Positions 18,853-27,936 are shown, numbered from the stretch's first letter. The stretch: 64,000 nucleotides of DNA from JABMOW01 sp964409335 (GCA_964409335.1 CAYPCW010000004.1:13803-77802); one strand, 5' to 3'. The notes: generated from the letters alone by a model not told the origin. A program made the numbers and translations.

Positions 18853-19376
18853 ATTTCTAAAAAACCGTCAATCAATTTTACAGTCACCCTATGTTTCTCA
18901 AAGTCAATAAGCCGGATGAATTCGTCTACCATTGGGATCATAATTTCCTTTTCCTGGACATCCGCCACAAGCATCTCATTAGCCGGAAACGTCAATATAT
19001 CTTTCACAATCCCTATGTATTTGCCGGATTCATCTATCATTAAATACCCAATCAGATCTGCGATATAATAATCGCTGTCTGATACTGCGGGAAACATACT
19101 TCTTTCAACCGAAAGCATGTACCCGATGATGGGTTTCACATCATCAATTGTTTCAAATTCTTCAAACTGAACGGTTGCAAATTTGAGTGTGTACCGAACC
19201 GACCTGATGCGAACATTCCTCTTCTTCCCTCCCTCATATTCTAACCTTGCGCTCAGATGAGGCTGCAGAGTTCTTGAGGAGGGATTAAATAATATGATCT
19301 TCACTTCACCCCACAGTCCGTGAGGTTTTACGACCTGACCGAGTTGAATGTACTTTCTGGGTTGGGTATTATTCAA
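18849..19376 (-). CDS. rimM: Ribosome maturation factor RimM
   Basis: A 16S processing factor that binds S19 during 30S head assembly. The N-terminal domain begins YIQLGQVVKPHGLWGEVKI, the family hallmark. The PRC-barrel half follows, with DLIGYLMIDESGKYIGIV. I place the start at TTG 19376 (MNNTQPRK), which overlaps the khpA stop and gives the usual short lead before the domain; the product is then 175 residues. An ATG at 19415 and a further one at 19445 are in frame but lie inside khpA. The gene is flanked by khpA and trmD, as in many bacteria. Confidence 0.93.
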   Translation of the reverse strand: MNNTQPRKYIQLGQVVKPHGLWGEVKIILFNPSSRTLQPHLSARLEYEGGKKRNVRIRSVRYTLKFATVQFEEFETIDDVKPIIGYMLSVERSMFPAVSDSDYYIADLIGYLMIDESGKYIGIVKDILTFPANEMLVADVQEKEIMIPMVDEFIRLIDFEKHRVTVKLIDGFLEI

Positions 19377-19602
19377 TAATTTCGAGAATCGCCCTCTTTC
19401 CGCCTGCTTTTGCATTTGCCGCAGAGAGGAGGGTCCGAATCGCACTTACATTTTTACCATGTTTCCCGATCACCTTGCCAAGATCATCCTTTACAACGGT
19501 TAGTTCAAAAATTCGAGTCGTGTCGCTTTCAACCACTTTCACACTCACGTCATCGGGGCTATCGACGATTTCTTTCACAATGTGCAATAGTAACTCTTTC
19601 AT
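19369..19602 (-). CDS. khpA: KH-domain RNA-binding protein KhpA
   Basis: A 77-residue single KH domain protein. The RNA-binding GxxG loop is GKHGKNVSAIRTLL at about residues 47-60. Such proteins bind many small RNAs and mRNAs and influence cell size and division in Gram-positive species; the role in this lineage is unknown. It lies between rpsP and rimM, the standard site. Its stop codon overlaps the proposed rimM start, and a 21-base palindrome lies in the 79-base gap that separates it from rpsP. Confidence 0.94.
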   Translation of the reverse strand: MKELLLHIVKEIVDSPDDVSVKVVESDTTRIFELTVVKDDLGKVIGKHGKNVSAIRTLLSAANAKAGGKRAILEIIE

Positions 19603-19648
19603 TGTTCCACCTTTGTTTTTGTTAACCTTACTCCAGTATTCAAAACCA

Positions 19649-19669
19649 GATTCTTAATTATTAAGAATC
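19649..19669 (-). repeat. 21-base palindrome between rpsP and khpA
   Basis: GATTCTTAAT and ATTAAGAATC pair perfectly around a single central base. In RNA the shortest loop would use the inner A/U pairs. On the minus strand it is followed by TGGTTTTG, a poor T run, so it is not a convincing full terminator. It may attenuate transcription or act as a processing or stability hairpin between the ribosomal protein gene and the RNA-binding protein genes. Confidence 0.55.
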
Positions 19670-19681
19670 AGATTCTTGAGA

Positions 19682-20173
19682 TTATGCTTTGATATCTTCT
19701 GTGCTGTTATCAACGACGGCCACATCTTCAGCTTCTTCAGAAGGCTGATCTTCTGCCTGTATATTTTCATCCTCACCCGCGGAAACTTTTACCAGTTCAA
19801 TAGTTGGCGGCATGGGGGCGTCTATCTGGCTTTTGGCGGTCTCTACGCGTTCAGCCTTCGAGGTTTCCCAGGCTTCCATGGCGAGGGAAACTTCATCCTC
19901 ACTTTTGCCCATTCGGATAAGATGCATCCGATAACTGATACCGGTGCGCCTCATAATACCGGATACCGTATCAGATGGAATAGCCCCCTGCCCCAGCCAG
20001 TAGATCGTCCGATCAGATTCCAGATGAAGTTTATTTTTGCTTTGGAGGGGATCATACCAGCCCAGCGATTCAATTTCCCGACCATCCCGGCGAGTATGGG
20101 AATCCATCACAACAATACGATAAAACGGACGCTTTTTTCGGCCGGTTCTTTTTAAACGGATTTTTACTGACAA
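19682..20173 (-). CDS. rpsP: 30S ribosomal protein bS16 with long acidic C-terminal extension
   Basis: The first 80 or so residues are a normal bS16, starting SVKIRLKRTGRKKRPFYRIV with DSHTRRDGREIE and the LGWYDP block. The total is 163 residues, about twice the size of the E. coli protein. The extra 80 residues contain a helical stretch and then a very acidic tail rich in Glu, Asp and Ala. Extended S16 proteins are known in Bacteroidota and relatives. The start is TTG at 20173, with AAAGG about six bases upstream; no ATG is near. It follows ffh by 13 bases. Confidence 0.96.
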   Translation of the reverse strand: MSVKIRLKRTGRKKRPFYRIVVMDSHTRRDGREIESLGWYDPLQSKNKLHLESDRTIYWLGQGAIPSDTVSGIMRRTGISYRMHLIRMGKSEDEVSLAMEAWETSKAERVETAKSQIDAPMPPTIELVKVSAGEDENIQAEDQPSEEAEDVAVVDNSTEDIKA

Positions 20174-20186
20174 AGGTTACCTTTCT

Positions 20187-21503
20187 TTAATTAAAACCAA
20201 TGGGATTATACCCCTTATTCATTCTTTTCATTTTCTGGATCATTTTTTTCATTTGGGAAAACTGCTTTAACAACTGATTAACCTCAAAGACGGATCTCCC
20301 GGCACCCATTGCGATTCTTTTGCGCCGGGAACCATTAATTATTTCAGGCATCGTTCTTTCATTTTGAGTCATCGAATTTATGATTGCTTCTACCCAGTTC
20401 AATTGTTTATCATCAATGGATAAGCCTTTTAATTTTGCTGCACCCGGAATCATATTCAACATTTGCGAGATGGGACCCATTTTCTTTATTTGTTTTAATT
20501 GACTCCGGAAATCATCCAGGGTAAACGTGTTTTGAATCAGTTTATTTTGAAGCCTTTGAGCTTCTTTTTCATCACCCATTAATTGGGCTTTTTCAACCAG
20601 AGAAACGACGTCGCCCATACCCAGAATTCGCTGTGCCAGGCGGTCAGGATGGAAAACTTCCAGTCCTTCAATACCTTCGCTGGTTCCCATAAACTTCACC
20701 GGTTTCCCCGTGGTTTTTCGAATAGATAATGCCGCTCCGCCTCTTGCATCCCCGTCCATTTTGGTTAATATAATACCGGTGAGTTCAACTACATTTGAAA
20801 AAGCGGTTGAAGAATTCACAGCGTCCTGCCCCGTCATGCTGTCTGCAACGAATAAGATTTCATCCGGAGACGATACCCGGATAATGGATTTCAGTTCGTC
20901 CATTAAAAGCTCATCTACGTGCAGTCTTCCGGCAGTATCAACAATCACTACATTTGCACGGGCTGCCCGACTTGCTTTTAGACCATTCTTCACCACGGCA
21001 ACGGGATCCTTGCTTTGCTCGGTGTAGACAGGAATACTGATACTTTTTCCTAAAATCCGTAGTTGATCAATGGCTGCGGGTCGTTGGAGATCCGCTGCAA
21101 TAAGGAACGGATTTTTAGAATGCCTGATTTTCAAAAAACGCGCCAGCTTTGCACAGGTTGTAGTTTTACCGGACCCCTGCAAACCAGCCATCACGATCAC
21201 GGTCTGACCTGATGCATTAAATTGGATGTTTTCACTTTCTCCCCCAAGGAAGGCCGTCAGTTCATCCCGGATGATCTTCACAAACTGCTGTCCCGGATTC
21301 ACCGATGTCAGGACCGCCCCGCCTTTTGCTTTTTCTTTGACCTCTTCTACAAAATCACGGGCGACCTTATAATTTACATCCGCTTCCAGAAGAGCCCGGC
21401 GTACATCACGCATCGCATCCTGAATGTTGCTATCGGTGATCTTACCTTGTCCTTTAATATTCTTTATAACTCGGTTCAGTCTATCTTGAAGTTGTTCTAG
21501 CAT
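20187..21503 (-). CDS. ffh: Signal recognition particle protein Ffh
   Basis: The 54-kDa homologue of the signal recognition particle, 438 residues. It binds 4.5S RNA and hydrophobic signal sequences and docks on FtsY. The NG domain has GLQGSGKTTTCAKLA (G1), DTAGRLHVDE (G3) and TKMDGDARGGAALS (G4). The methionine-rich M domain follows from about residue 300, with the RNA-binding segment SRRKRIAMGAGRSVFEVNQLL. It is the first gene of the operon that continues with rpsP. No promoter could be fixed in the 137 bases upstream. The ATG at 21503 fits the family start MLEQLQDRL. Confidence 0.98.
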   Translation of the reverse strand: MLEQLQDRLNRVIKNIKGQGKITDSNIQDAMRDVRRALLEADVNYKVARDFVEEVKEKAKGGAVLTSVNPGQQFVKIIRDELTAFLGGESENIQFNASGQTVIVMAGLQGSGKTTTCAKLARFLKIRHSKNPFLIAADLQRPAAIDQLRILGKSISIPVYTEQSKDPVAVVKNGLKASRAARANVVIVDTAGRLHVDELLMDELKSIIRVSSPDEILFVADSMTGQDAVNSSTAFSNVVELTGIILTKMDGDARGGAALSIRKTTGKPVKFMGTSEGIEGLEVFHPDRLAQRILGMGDVVSLVEKAQLMGDEKEAQRLQNKLIQNTFTLDDFRSQLKQIKKMGPISQMLNMIPGAAKLKGLSIDDKQLNWVEAIINSMTQNERTMPEIINGSRRKRIAMGAGRSVFEVNQLLKQFSQMKKMIQKMKRMNKGYNPIGFN

Positions 21504-21640
21504 ATCTAATCTTCAAAAAACAGGTTAATAAACAGCCTGAAAAGTTATATTGAATGAGATTTCGTCTGCAAGTTAATTGAGTGTAATAATTCAAAGACCA
21601 ATCACTCCAAATTATTCATGAGACAACCTTGAATTGCAAA

Positions 21641-22357
21641 TTAAAAGTCACCCTGAACTCGTCTGATTACGATTTCTTCTGTCACGGCGTTGCCTGGTAG
21701 TGTGATGGCGTAAACGACCATTTTTGCAACATCATCATCCTGCATCATTTCGTCCCGTGGGAAGTCTGTGCTGGTATTCTCCCAGAATGATGAATCCACT
21801 GCGCCGGGATGAACCGATATTACCTTGATATGATTCTGCCTGAGTTCACGCCTAAGGCTGTCAGCCAGACCACGTAACCCATATTTCGACGCCACTTAAC
21901 CGGCGGAGTAGGGATATCCCCACTTCCCCGCTACTGAATTCATAAAAACGATAGACCCCTGATTACGGTTTTGCATCGCAGGGATGAACCCCCGGGAAAC
22001 CAAAAACGCTCCGCGAAGGTTCACATTGATCATTTGATCCCAGTCTTCAGTTGTGTGGGTTGCAATTTTTGAAAATAATCCCAGACCGGAATTATTGATG
22101 ACCGTGCCTACAAATCCCAGTTTCTCACTTTCTGAAACCAGGTTTTGTACCGATGATTCAGAGCAAACATCGGTGGGAATAACCGTGCAAGTTCCTGAAC
22201 TTTCCTCAATTTCGCTTCTGACCCTATTCAGTTTTTGTTCATTCCGCGAGGCTAGAATGACATGGTAATTTTGTCCCGCTAACCGCATTGCAATGACTTT
22301 CCCTATTCCGGATGAAGCGCCGGTTACGAGGGCGATCGATTGAGTATACTCTGACAT
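21641..22357 (-). pseudogene. Short-chain dehydrogenase/reductase interrupted by a stop at the catalytic tyrosine
   Basis: An SDR-family oxidoreductase reading frame of 239 codons with one internal TAA at 21896-21898. The upstream part has the NAD(P) motif TGASSGIG (residues 12-19), INNSGLG and the catalytic serine in FMNSVAGKWG. The downstream part continues in the same frame with VASKYGLRGLADSLRREL. The family requires Tyr-x-x-x-Lys thirteen residues after the serine, and the TAA falls exactly on that tyrosine (stop-V-A-S-K). One base change from TAT or TAC would explain it. Without the tyrosine neither half can be an active SDR. It overlaps the aconitase stop by one base (TAATG), so it is the second gene of that operon. 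An assembly or sequencing error is also possible. Confidence 0.85.
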
Positions 22358-24612
22358 TACCCGGCTGCAATCAGGTTGAGAGCGCTCCCCGCCTTAAACC
22401 ACCCAATTTGCTTTTCACTGAAAGTATGCAGAACGGTAATCGATTCTGTTGCGCCATCAGAATGATGTAAAAAGACCTTTAAACATTTTTCCGGGATAAA
22501 ATGATTCAACCCGATGATGTCGAACTTGTCGTCCTCCCTGATTTTATCGTAATCGGATTTATTTTCGAAGGTAAGCGCCAGAATCCCTTGCTTTTTAAGA
22601 TTGGTTTCGTGGATCCGGGCAAAGGACTTCACAAGTACTGCCCGAACACCCAAATGGCGGGGTTCCATCGCCGCATGTTCCCGGGAAGATCCTTCTCCGT
22701 AGTTTTCATCACCAACGATGATTGTACCAATTCCCGCTTTTTTATATGCACGGGCAATGGAGGGTATTTCTCCGGTTTGCCCCGACAGCAGGTTTTCCAC
22801 CTGGTTTACCCGGTTATTAAATGAATTAGTAGCGCCAATGAGCATGTTATTGGAAATATTGTCCAGATGTCCCCGGTATTTTAACCACGGCCCCGCCATC
22901 GAGATATGATCTGTTGTACACTTTCCTTTTGCTTTGATCAACAAATAAAGACTCGTCATATCTTCACCATCCCATTTAGGGAAGGGTGTTAATAACTGCA
23001 GCCGTTTAGAATCCGGGCTGACATGGATCGTGATCCGTTTCCCATCTGACGATGGCTCCACATAGCCCGGATCTCTGACATCAAACCCATTTGCCGGCAG
23101 TTCTTCACCTTCAGGGGGATCAAGACGGACCAAGTCGCCGTACTCATTGATCAGTGAATCCGTCACGGGATTAAAGGTCAGCCTCCCGGCAATTGCAAAC
23201 GCTGTGACGATTTCAGGAGATGCAACGAATGCATGGGTGTTTGGATTGCCATCATTCCGTTTGGCAAAGTTTCTGTTAAAAGACGTAATGATAGAATTTT
23301 TTCCCTGGTTTTCAGCACCATGCCTTGCCCATTGACCGATGCAGGGTCCACATGCATTTGCAAGCACAACTCCCCCCATATCACGGAATGCGGATAATTG
23401 TCCATCCCGCTCAACGGTGTATCTTACCTGCTCAGACCCCGGTGTGACTATAAAATCGGACTTCACTTTTAAATGTTTGGCAACCGCCTGATTCGCCAAA
23501 GAAGCAGCCCGGTCGAGATCCTCGTAAGAAGAATTCGTACACGAGCCGATGAGTCCCACATCTAATTTTTCCGGGAAATCATTTTCTTTTATGGCAGCAG
23601 CAAATTGAGAAATGGGAAACGCCCGATCGGGGGTAAAGGGACCATTGACGTAAGGCTCCAACGCTGACAGATCAATTTCAATCACCTGATCATAATAGTG
23701 GGAAGGATCCACATACACCTCGGGGTCAGCCTGTAGATGAGCCGCAACGCTTTCAGCAGCGACTGCGACTTCAGTTCTTCCTGTTGCAGATAAATATCTT
23801 GCCATAGATTCATCAAATGGGAACAGGGATGTGGTTGCGCCGATTTCCGCACCCATATTGCAAATGGTGCCTTTACCGGTACAAGACAGACTTTCGGTCC
23901 CGTCACCAAAGTATTCGACGATGAAACCGGTACCTCCTTTTACGGTGAGAATTCCTGCGAGTTTTAAGATAACATCTTTCGGGGATGTCCATCCCTGTAA
24001 TTTTCCGGTGAGTCTGACGCCCATCACTTTGGGGAATTTCAATTCCCAGGGCATCCGGGTCATAACGTCAACGGCATCTGCACCGCCGACGCCAATGGCA
24101 ATCATCCCGAGACCGCCTGCATTGACGGTGTGGGAATCGGTCCCCACCATCATACCACCGGGAAAGGCATAATTTTCCAGAATCACCTGATGGATAATCC
24201 CTGCGCCGGGTTTCCAGAACCCGATCCCGTATTTATTGCTAACAGAAGACAGAAAATCATACACTTCGGAATTAATATCCAGTGCGGACTTCAGATCTTC
24301 TACGGCACCCGTTCGCGCCTGGATCAGGTGATCACAGTGGACAGTAGTGGGAACCGCCACGCGATCTCTGCCGGTAACCATAAATTGAAGCAATGCCATC
24401 TGAGCAGTTGCATCCTGCATCGCCACGCGGTCCGGCTTAAAATCCGCATAATCCGATCCCCGTTCAAAGGTCCGAATTTGTGTTTCGTATAAGTGAGCAT
24501 ATAAAATCTTTTCTGTAAGTGTGAGTGGTTTGCCGAGAAATTGTCTGATGGTTTTAATCTTTGCCGGAAGACCTGCGTATGTGTGCCGGATCATGTCAAT
24601 GTCGAATACCAT
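22357..24612 (-). CDS. acn: Aconitate hydratase
   Basis: A 751-residue aconitase that interconverts citrate and isocitrate in the TCA cycle. It has the three 4Fe-4S cysteines in GSCTNSSYED and NACGPCIGQW, the early substrate motif ATAQMALLQF and HCDHLIQA, and the C-terminal swivelling domain with GDENYGEGSSREHAAMEPRHLG. The length and the lack of the long insert point to the mitochondrial-type aconitase found in Bacteroidota and relatives, rather than AcnB. The ATG at 24612 follows AGGAG. Upstream is a TTGACA-containing promoter candidate with a 13-base palindrome. The damaged SDR gene follows with a one-base overlap. Confidence 0.97.
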   Translation of the reverse strand: MVFDIDMIRHTYAGLPAKIKTIRQFLGKPLTLTEKILYAHLYETQIRTFERGSDYADFKPDRVAMQDATAQMALLQFMVTGRDRVAVPTTVHCDHLIQARTGAVEDLKSALDINSEVYDFLSSVSNKYGIGFWKPGAGIIHQVILENYAFPGGMMVGTDSHTVNAGGLGMIAIGVGGADAVDVMTRMPWELKFPKVMGVRLTGKLQGWTSPKDVILKLAGILTVKGGTGFIVEYFGDGTESLSCTGKGTICNMGAEIGATTSLFPFDESMARYLSATGRTEVAVAAESVAAHLQADPEVYVDPSHYYDQVIEIDLSALEPYVNGPFTPDRAFPISQFAAAIKENDFPEKLDVGLIGSCTNSSYEDLDRAASLANQAVAKHLKVKSDFIVTPGSEQVRYTVERDGQLSAFRDMGGVVLANACGPCIGQWARHGAENQGKNSIITSFNRNFAKRNDGNPNTHAFVASPEIVTAFAIAGRLTFNPVTDSLINEYGDLVRLDPPEGEELPANGFDVRDPGYVEPSSDGKRITIHVSPDSKRLQLLTPFPKWDGEDMTSLYLLIKAKGKCTTDHISMAGPWLKYRGHLDNISNNMLIGATNSFNNRVNQVENLLSGQTGEIPSIARAYKKAGIGTIIVGDENYGEGSSREHAAMEPRHLGVRAVLVKSFARIHETNLKKQGILALTFENKSDYDKIREDDKFDIIGLNHFIPEKCLKVFLHHSDGATESITVLHTFSEKQIGWFKAGSALNLIAAG

Positions 24613-24653
24613 GGAATCTCCTGATAATGATAGGTGGATAAATAGCAGTTGAA

Positions 24654-24682
24654 CCTGTAAAACAGGAATATTTGCTTGTCAA
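24654..24682 (-). promoter_or_regulatory. Candidate aconitase promoter overlapped by a short palindrome
   Basis: On the minus strand a perfect -35 box TTGACA (24682-24677) is followed after 17 bases by TACAGG (24659-24654), a weak -10 match. The palindrome CCTGT-AAA-ACAGG (24654-24666) covers the -10 region, as an operator would. It lies about 45 bases before the acn start codon. The regulator, if any, is unknown. Confidence 0.4.
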
Positions 24683-24824
24683 TCAGCAATGAAATTTACA
24701 CGGACTGCCAGTGTGCGACCAAGGATCACGAAGGTAATTTATAGCGCATTTCCGATGAATTTCAAAATGATACTATTGAGTATAAACCGTTTTTCAGCGC
24801 AGAATATCTTCCTTAATTTTTGTC

Positions 24825-27347
24825 ATGAAACTATTTCGATATTGGGTAATCACCGGACTTTTCCTTTTTTCACACATTGCGGCTGAATTTCATACAGAAT
24901 TCAATATAGATCTTGTAAAAACTCCAACGGTAAAATCGACCTATTTCTCCTTTCCCGGAGCCAATTCACAACATGTTTACGATGGCATTATTTTGGACAT
25001 GTTTAGATGGCAAATTCGTACAGATGACCCTTCCCGGGTTCATTGGTCACTTAGGGATACGGTATGGACGCAGGTTGAAGGAACATCCACTGTGAGCCCT
25101 ATCAGTCAGTTTTATGAATTTTCATTACACGCCATGAAGGATGATCGTTACTTTCTTGATTTTATCCCCTGGAAAAGTATGCCGGATGGCGGAATTGCCT
25201 ACCTCTCCAAAGGCAGGATCGAACTATCAATCAAACCTGAAGATGGAGATATTATGAGCGGTCCCGGGATTAAACCGACGATCCTGCCGCCGGCTCTGAA
25301 CCGGTCTGCGACGGATTCCCTTCAGTATCTTATCCTCACCAATCAGACGCTTTTGCCAGCAGCAGAAGCCATTGTCACCCTGTACAGTGAAGAGATTGCC
25401 CCGGAATACCGGCTGAACGCCGGTATTGCATTGATGGATACCCTCACACAAACAGTACGCGAATTTTTACTGCAATCCATCATCAATGCCCCTCAATTAC
25501 AGTATGTTCTGTTTTTGGGGGACGAAACTGTCATTCAGCCGATGTATATATTTACTTATGATCCAACCATACCGGGACTGATACAAAGACCATCGGATGA
25601 TTTTTTCACATCCTTACCAGAATACTCTTCTTATCCCCAGGTAACGACGGGGCGGGTACCGGTACATCAACTTCCACAGGCGGTGTCATTTGTAGAAAAA
25701 TTACGGTCCTATTTACTGAGCCCGGTTCAGGGAAACTGGCGCGAAAAACTGGTGCTGCTGGCAGACGATACCAATAAGATTAATAGTAACATTTCCACTG
25801 AAATTTCGCACGTCGAAAATTCGGATGAGATCTATCAGATGCTGGATCATCTTCTGGAAATCCAACCCATTTACGGGACAGAGTTCCAGGCCATACCCGG
25901 CGACGGGTGGTTACTTCAACCTGATATGACAGAAATGGCGCTCCAAAGCATCAATGACGGTATCGCGATGATCAATTATATCGGACACGGGTCACCCACA
26001 ACACTGGCTGACGAAAAGATCATTCTCATGAATCGTGACATCGCTTCTATTCACGATCCAACCGGAGCCATCTGGGTTGTGGGAACGTGTTCCTTCGGAT
26101 GGTATGATGATGAGGACTGTATGACTGAAGAACTTTTGGCAAGATCTGATGGCAGCATCGGGGTAATATCTACAACGTATAAAGTAAATGTTTATTCAAA
26201 TTCAAATTATCTGATGAGACTATTTGATCACGTCCGTGGATTCATTAACTCCGAGAACTCATTCCGCCTTGGAGATCTGGTACGATACTCCAAGGCAGGG
26301 GGTCAGGATTATTGGTTTCATACATTTGGCGATCCGGCGATGCCCCTCCCATTTCCAAAAAAAGAGAATGTGATTGACACGGTTTACACATCCCCGGCGT
26401 TCGGGATTTTACAGCCCTTTATGCTCCAATTAACCTCAGGATATGGATTTTTATATGGATATGCAGACATCAGGGGCGAACCGTCTCATGTTACCCGTCT
26501 ATACGAATCCGGGACAATTGAATTAACGTATGTACTGCCGGGTGAAGTCATCTACCAGGGAATCTTCGACTCAGACCTAACTTTCATTGTACCTCTGGAT
26601 ATTACCGCGTGTGATACGTGTACCGGAACCCTGAGAGTGTATTCTGAAAATGGAGGAATTCACACGGATTTTCTGGATCATATTCCGATTCTCCCCTTTA
26701 CCGGCAGCCTGGTTGATACCGTTGGTCCGCAAATCATGATCTACCAGAATGATCATTTCATCACGGATCAAGGTGCGATCTTCCCGCCCTATCATCTTCA
26801 GCTACGATTCACCGATGACTCGGGTATCAATCTCACCGGCAGCACTGGCCACAGTCTCCTATATCAAATTGATGAAAAATCATTCGTGGAATTCACCCAT
26901 CATTATACCTCTGTCTCTCCAACTGAAGGATTTTTTAACCTGGATCTTTCCGATGAACCTATAGGCAGTCATACAATGCGGGTTGAAGTTTGGGATAATG
27001 CCAATAATCGATCGGAAAATTTATATACTTTATACTTTTCGGATACCGGATCGTTCGGGGTTGAACTGATCTATAACTATCCGAATCCTTTTGCCGAAGA
27101 TACCTATTTTACGTTCCATCTTTCTCAGCCGGCAGAGGTTTCAATCCGGATATTTACCTCGGATGGTCAAACTCTCATCACACTTAAAACAAATTCTTTA
27201 AGCTCCGGTTACCATTCAGTATATTGGAATGGGAAAGATTCACATGGATTATCTCCGGCAAACGGGACTTATTTTTACCAATTGATAGCGAATGCTGACA
27301 ATGGTAAGAAATTTGAGAGCCTTCATAAAATGACACGGCTGAAATGA
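24825..27347 (+). CDS. Secreted C25 (gingipain-type) cysteine peptidase domain protein with C-terminal FlgD-like sorting domain
   Basis: An 840-residue exported protein. It has a signal peptide (MKLFRYWVITGLFLFSHIAA), a beta-rich pro-region and a peptidase family C25 domain from about residue 165 to 510. The catalytic pair is visible: His388 in NYIGHGSPTTLAD and Cys422 in VVGTCSFGWYDDE. The family segment TTGRVPVHQLPQA precedes it. The last 90 residues, starting NYPNPFAEDTYF at 751, are a FlgD-type Ig fold ending in a basic tail, like type IX secretion sorting domains. It could be a secreted protease or a short relative of the PorU sortase, which has the same C25 fold. At 840 residues it is smaller than typical PorU. 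The ATG at 24825 gives the signal peptide. maf follows one base later. Confidence 0.9.
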   Translation: MKLFRYWVITGLFLFSHIAAEFHTEFNIDLVKTPTVKSTYFSFPGANSQHVYDGIILDMFRWQIRTDDPSRVHWSLRDTVWTQVEGTSTVSPISQFYEFSLHAMKDDRYFLDFIPWKSMPDGGIAYLSKGRIELSIKPEDGDIMSGPGIKPTILPPALNRSATDSLQYLILTNQTLLPAAEAIVTLYSEEIAPEYRLNAGIALMDTLTQTVREFLLQSIINAPQLQYVLFLGDETVIQPMYIFTYDPTIPGLIQRPSDDFFTSLPEYSSYPQVTTGRVPVHQLPQAVSFVEKLRSYLLSPVQGNWREKLVLLADDTNKINSNISTEISHVENSDEIYQMLDHLLEIQPIYGTEFQAIPGDGWLLQPDMTEMALQSINDGIAMINYIGHGSPTTLADEKIILMNRDIASIHDPTGAIWVVGTCSFGWYDDEDCMTEELLARSDGSIGVISTTYKVNVYSNSNYLMRLFDHVRGFINSENSFRLGDLVRYSKAGGQDYWFHTFGDPAMPLPFPKKENVIDTVYTSPAFGILQPFMLQLTSGYGFLYGYADIRGEPSHVTRLYESGTIELTYVLPGEVIYQGIFDSDLTFIVPLDITACDTCTGTLRVYSENGGIHTDFLDHIPILPFTGSLVDTVGPQIMIYQNDHFITDQGAIFPPYHLQLRFTDDSGINLTGSTGHSLLYQIDEKSFVEFTHHYTSVSPTEGFFNLDLSDEPIGSHTMRVEVWDNANNRSENLYTLYFSDTGSFGVELIYNYPNPFAEDTYFTFHLSQPAEVSIRIFTSDGQTLITLKTNSLSSGYHSVYWNGKDSHGLSPANGTYFYQLIANADNGKKFESLHKMTRLK

Positions 27348-27348
27348 C

Positions 27349-27936
27349 ATGCGGTGGATTTTAGCATCCGGAAGTCCCAGAAGAAAACAATTACTGGAAT
27401 TAATAGATCTCCCGTTTGAAACGGTCCCACCCAATGTCGATGAGTCCCTAAAATGTTCTGAGTGTACACCTGCAGAGGTTTGCTGCAAGCTCGCAGAACT
27501 GAAAGCCTGCGAGATCAGCTCACAATATCCGGGAGCTATCGTCATTGGAGCGGATACCATTGTTGTCCTTGAAAATGAGATCATCGGAAAACCACAGAAC
27601 GACAAGGATGCCAAATCGATTCTCCGTCGGCTGTCCGGGCACACACATCAGGTCTTTACGGCGGTGTCAATTCAATGTCTTCACCCTCAAATCCATCACA
27701 CATTTTTCGAAGCGACAGATGTAACTTTTAAAGCGTTGTCTGATACGGAGATTGAGTATTATGTAAATCACTATAATCCCTTTGACAAAGCAGGGGGTTA
27801 TGGGATTCAGGATTTTAGTGCTGTTTTCGTATCTTCGATCCAGGGATGCTACCACAATGTTGTGGGTTTTCCGCTATCCAGGTTCACCCGTGAATTGAGG
27901 ACGCTGAATTTGTCAATTCCCGGGGGTCCGCTTTGA
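27349..27936 (+). CDS. maf: Maf family nucleoside triphosphate pyrophosphatase
   Basis: A 195-residue enzyme that hydrolyses non-canonical or modified nucleoside triphosphates such as dTTP/UTP analogues to monophosphates. The conserved start ILASGSPRRKQLLELI, the VIGADTIVV block and the GGYGIQDFSAVFV segment are all present. The first ATG lies one base after the stop of the peptidase gene, so the two are probably co-transcribed. Maf is often near cell-shape and division genes, as here. Whether it is YhdE- or YceF-type cannot be decided with confidence. Confidence 0.95.
   Translation: MRWILASGSPRRKQLLELIDLPFETVPPNVDESLKCSECTPAEVCCKLAELKACEISSQYPGAIVIGADTIVVLENEIIGKPQNDKDAKSILRRLSGHTHQVFTAVSIQCLHPQIHHTFFEATDVTFKALSDTEIEYYVNHYNPFDKAGGYGIQDFSAVFVSSIQGCYHNVVGFPLSRFTRELRTLNLSIPGGPL

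Noticed and set aside
19676..20155. Plus-strand open frame (159 codons) opposite rpsP
   Set aside because: Entirely antisense to rpsP, with low-complexity hydrophobic and Arg/His-rich sequence and no recognisable domain.
21896..21898. Reading the internal stop of the SDR gene as recoding (selenocysteine or other)
   Set aside because: The codon is TAA, not TGA, and other genes in the window end with TAA normally.
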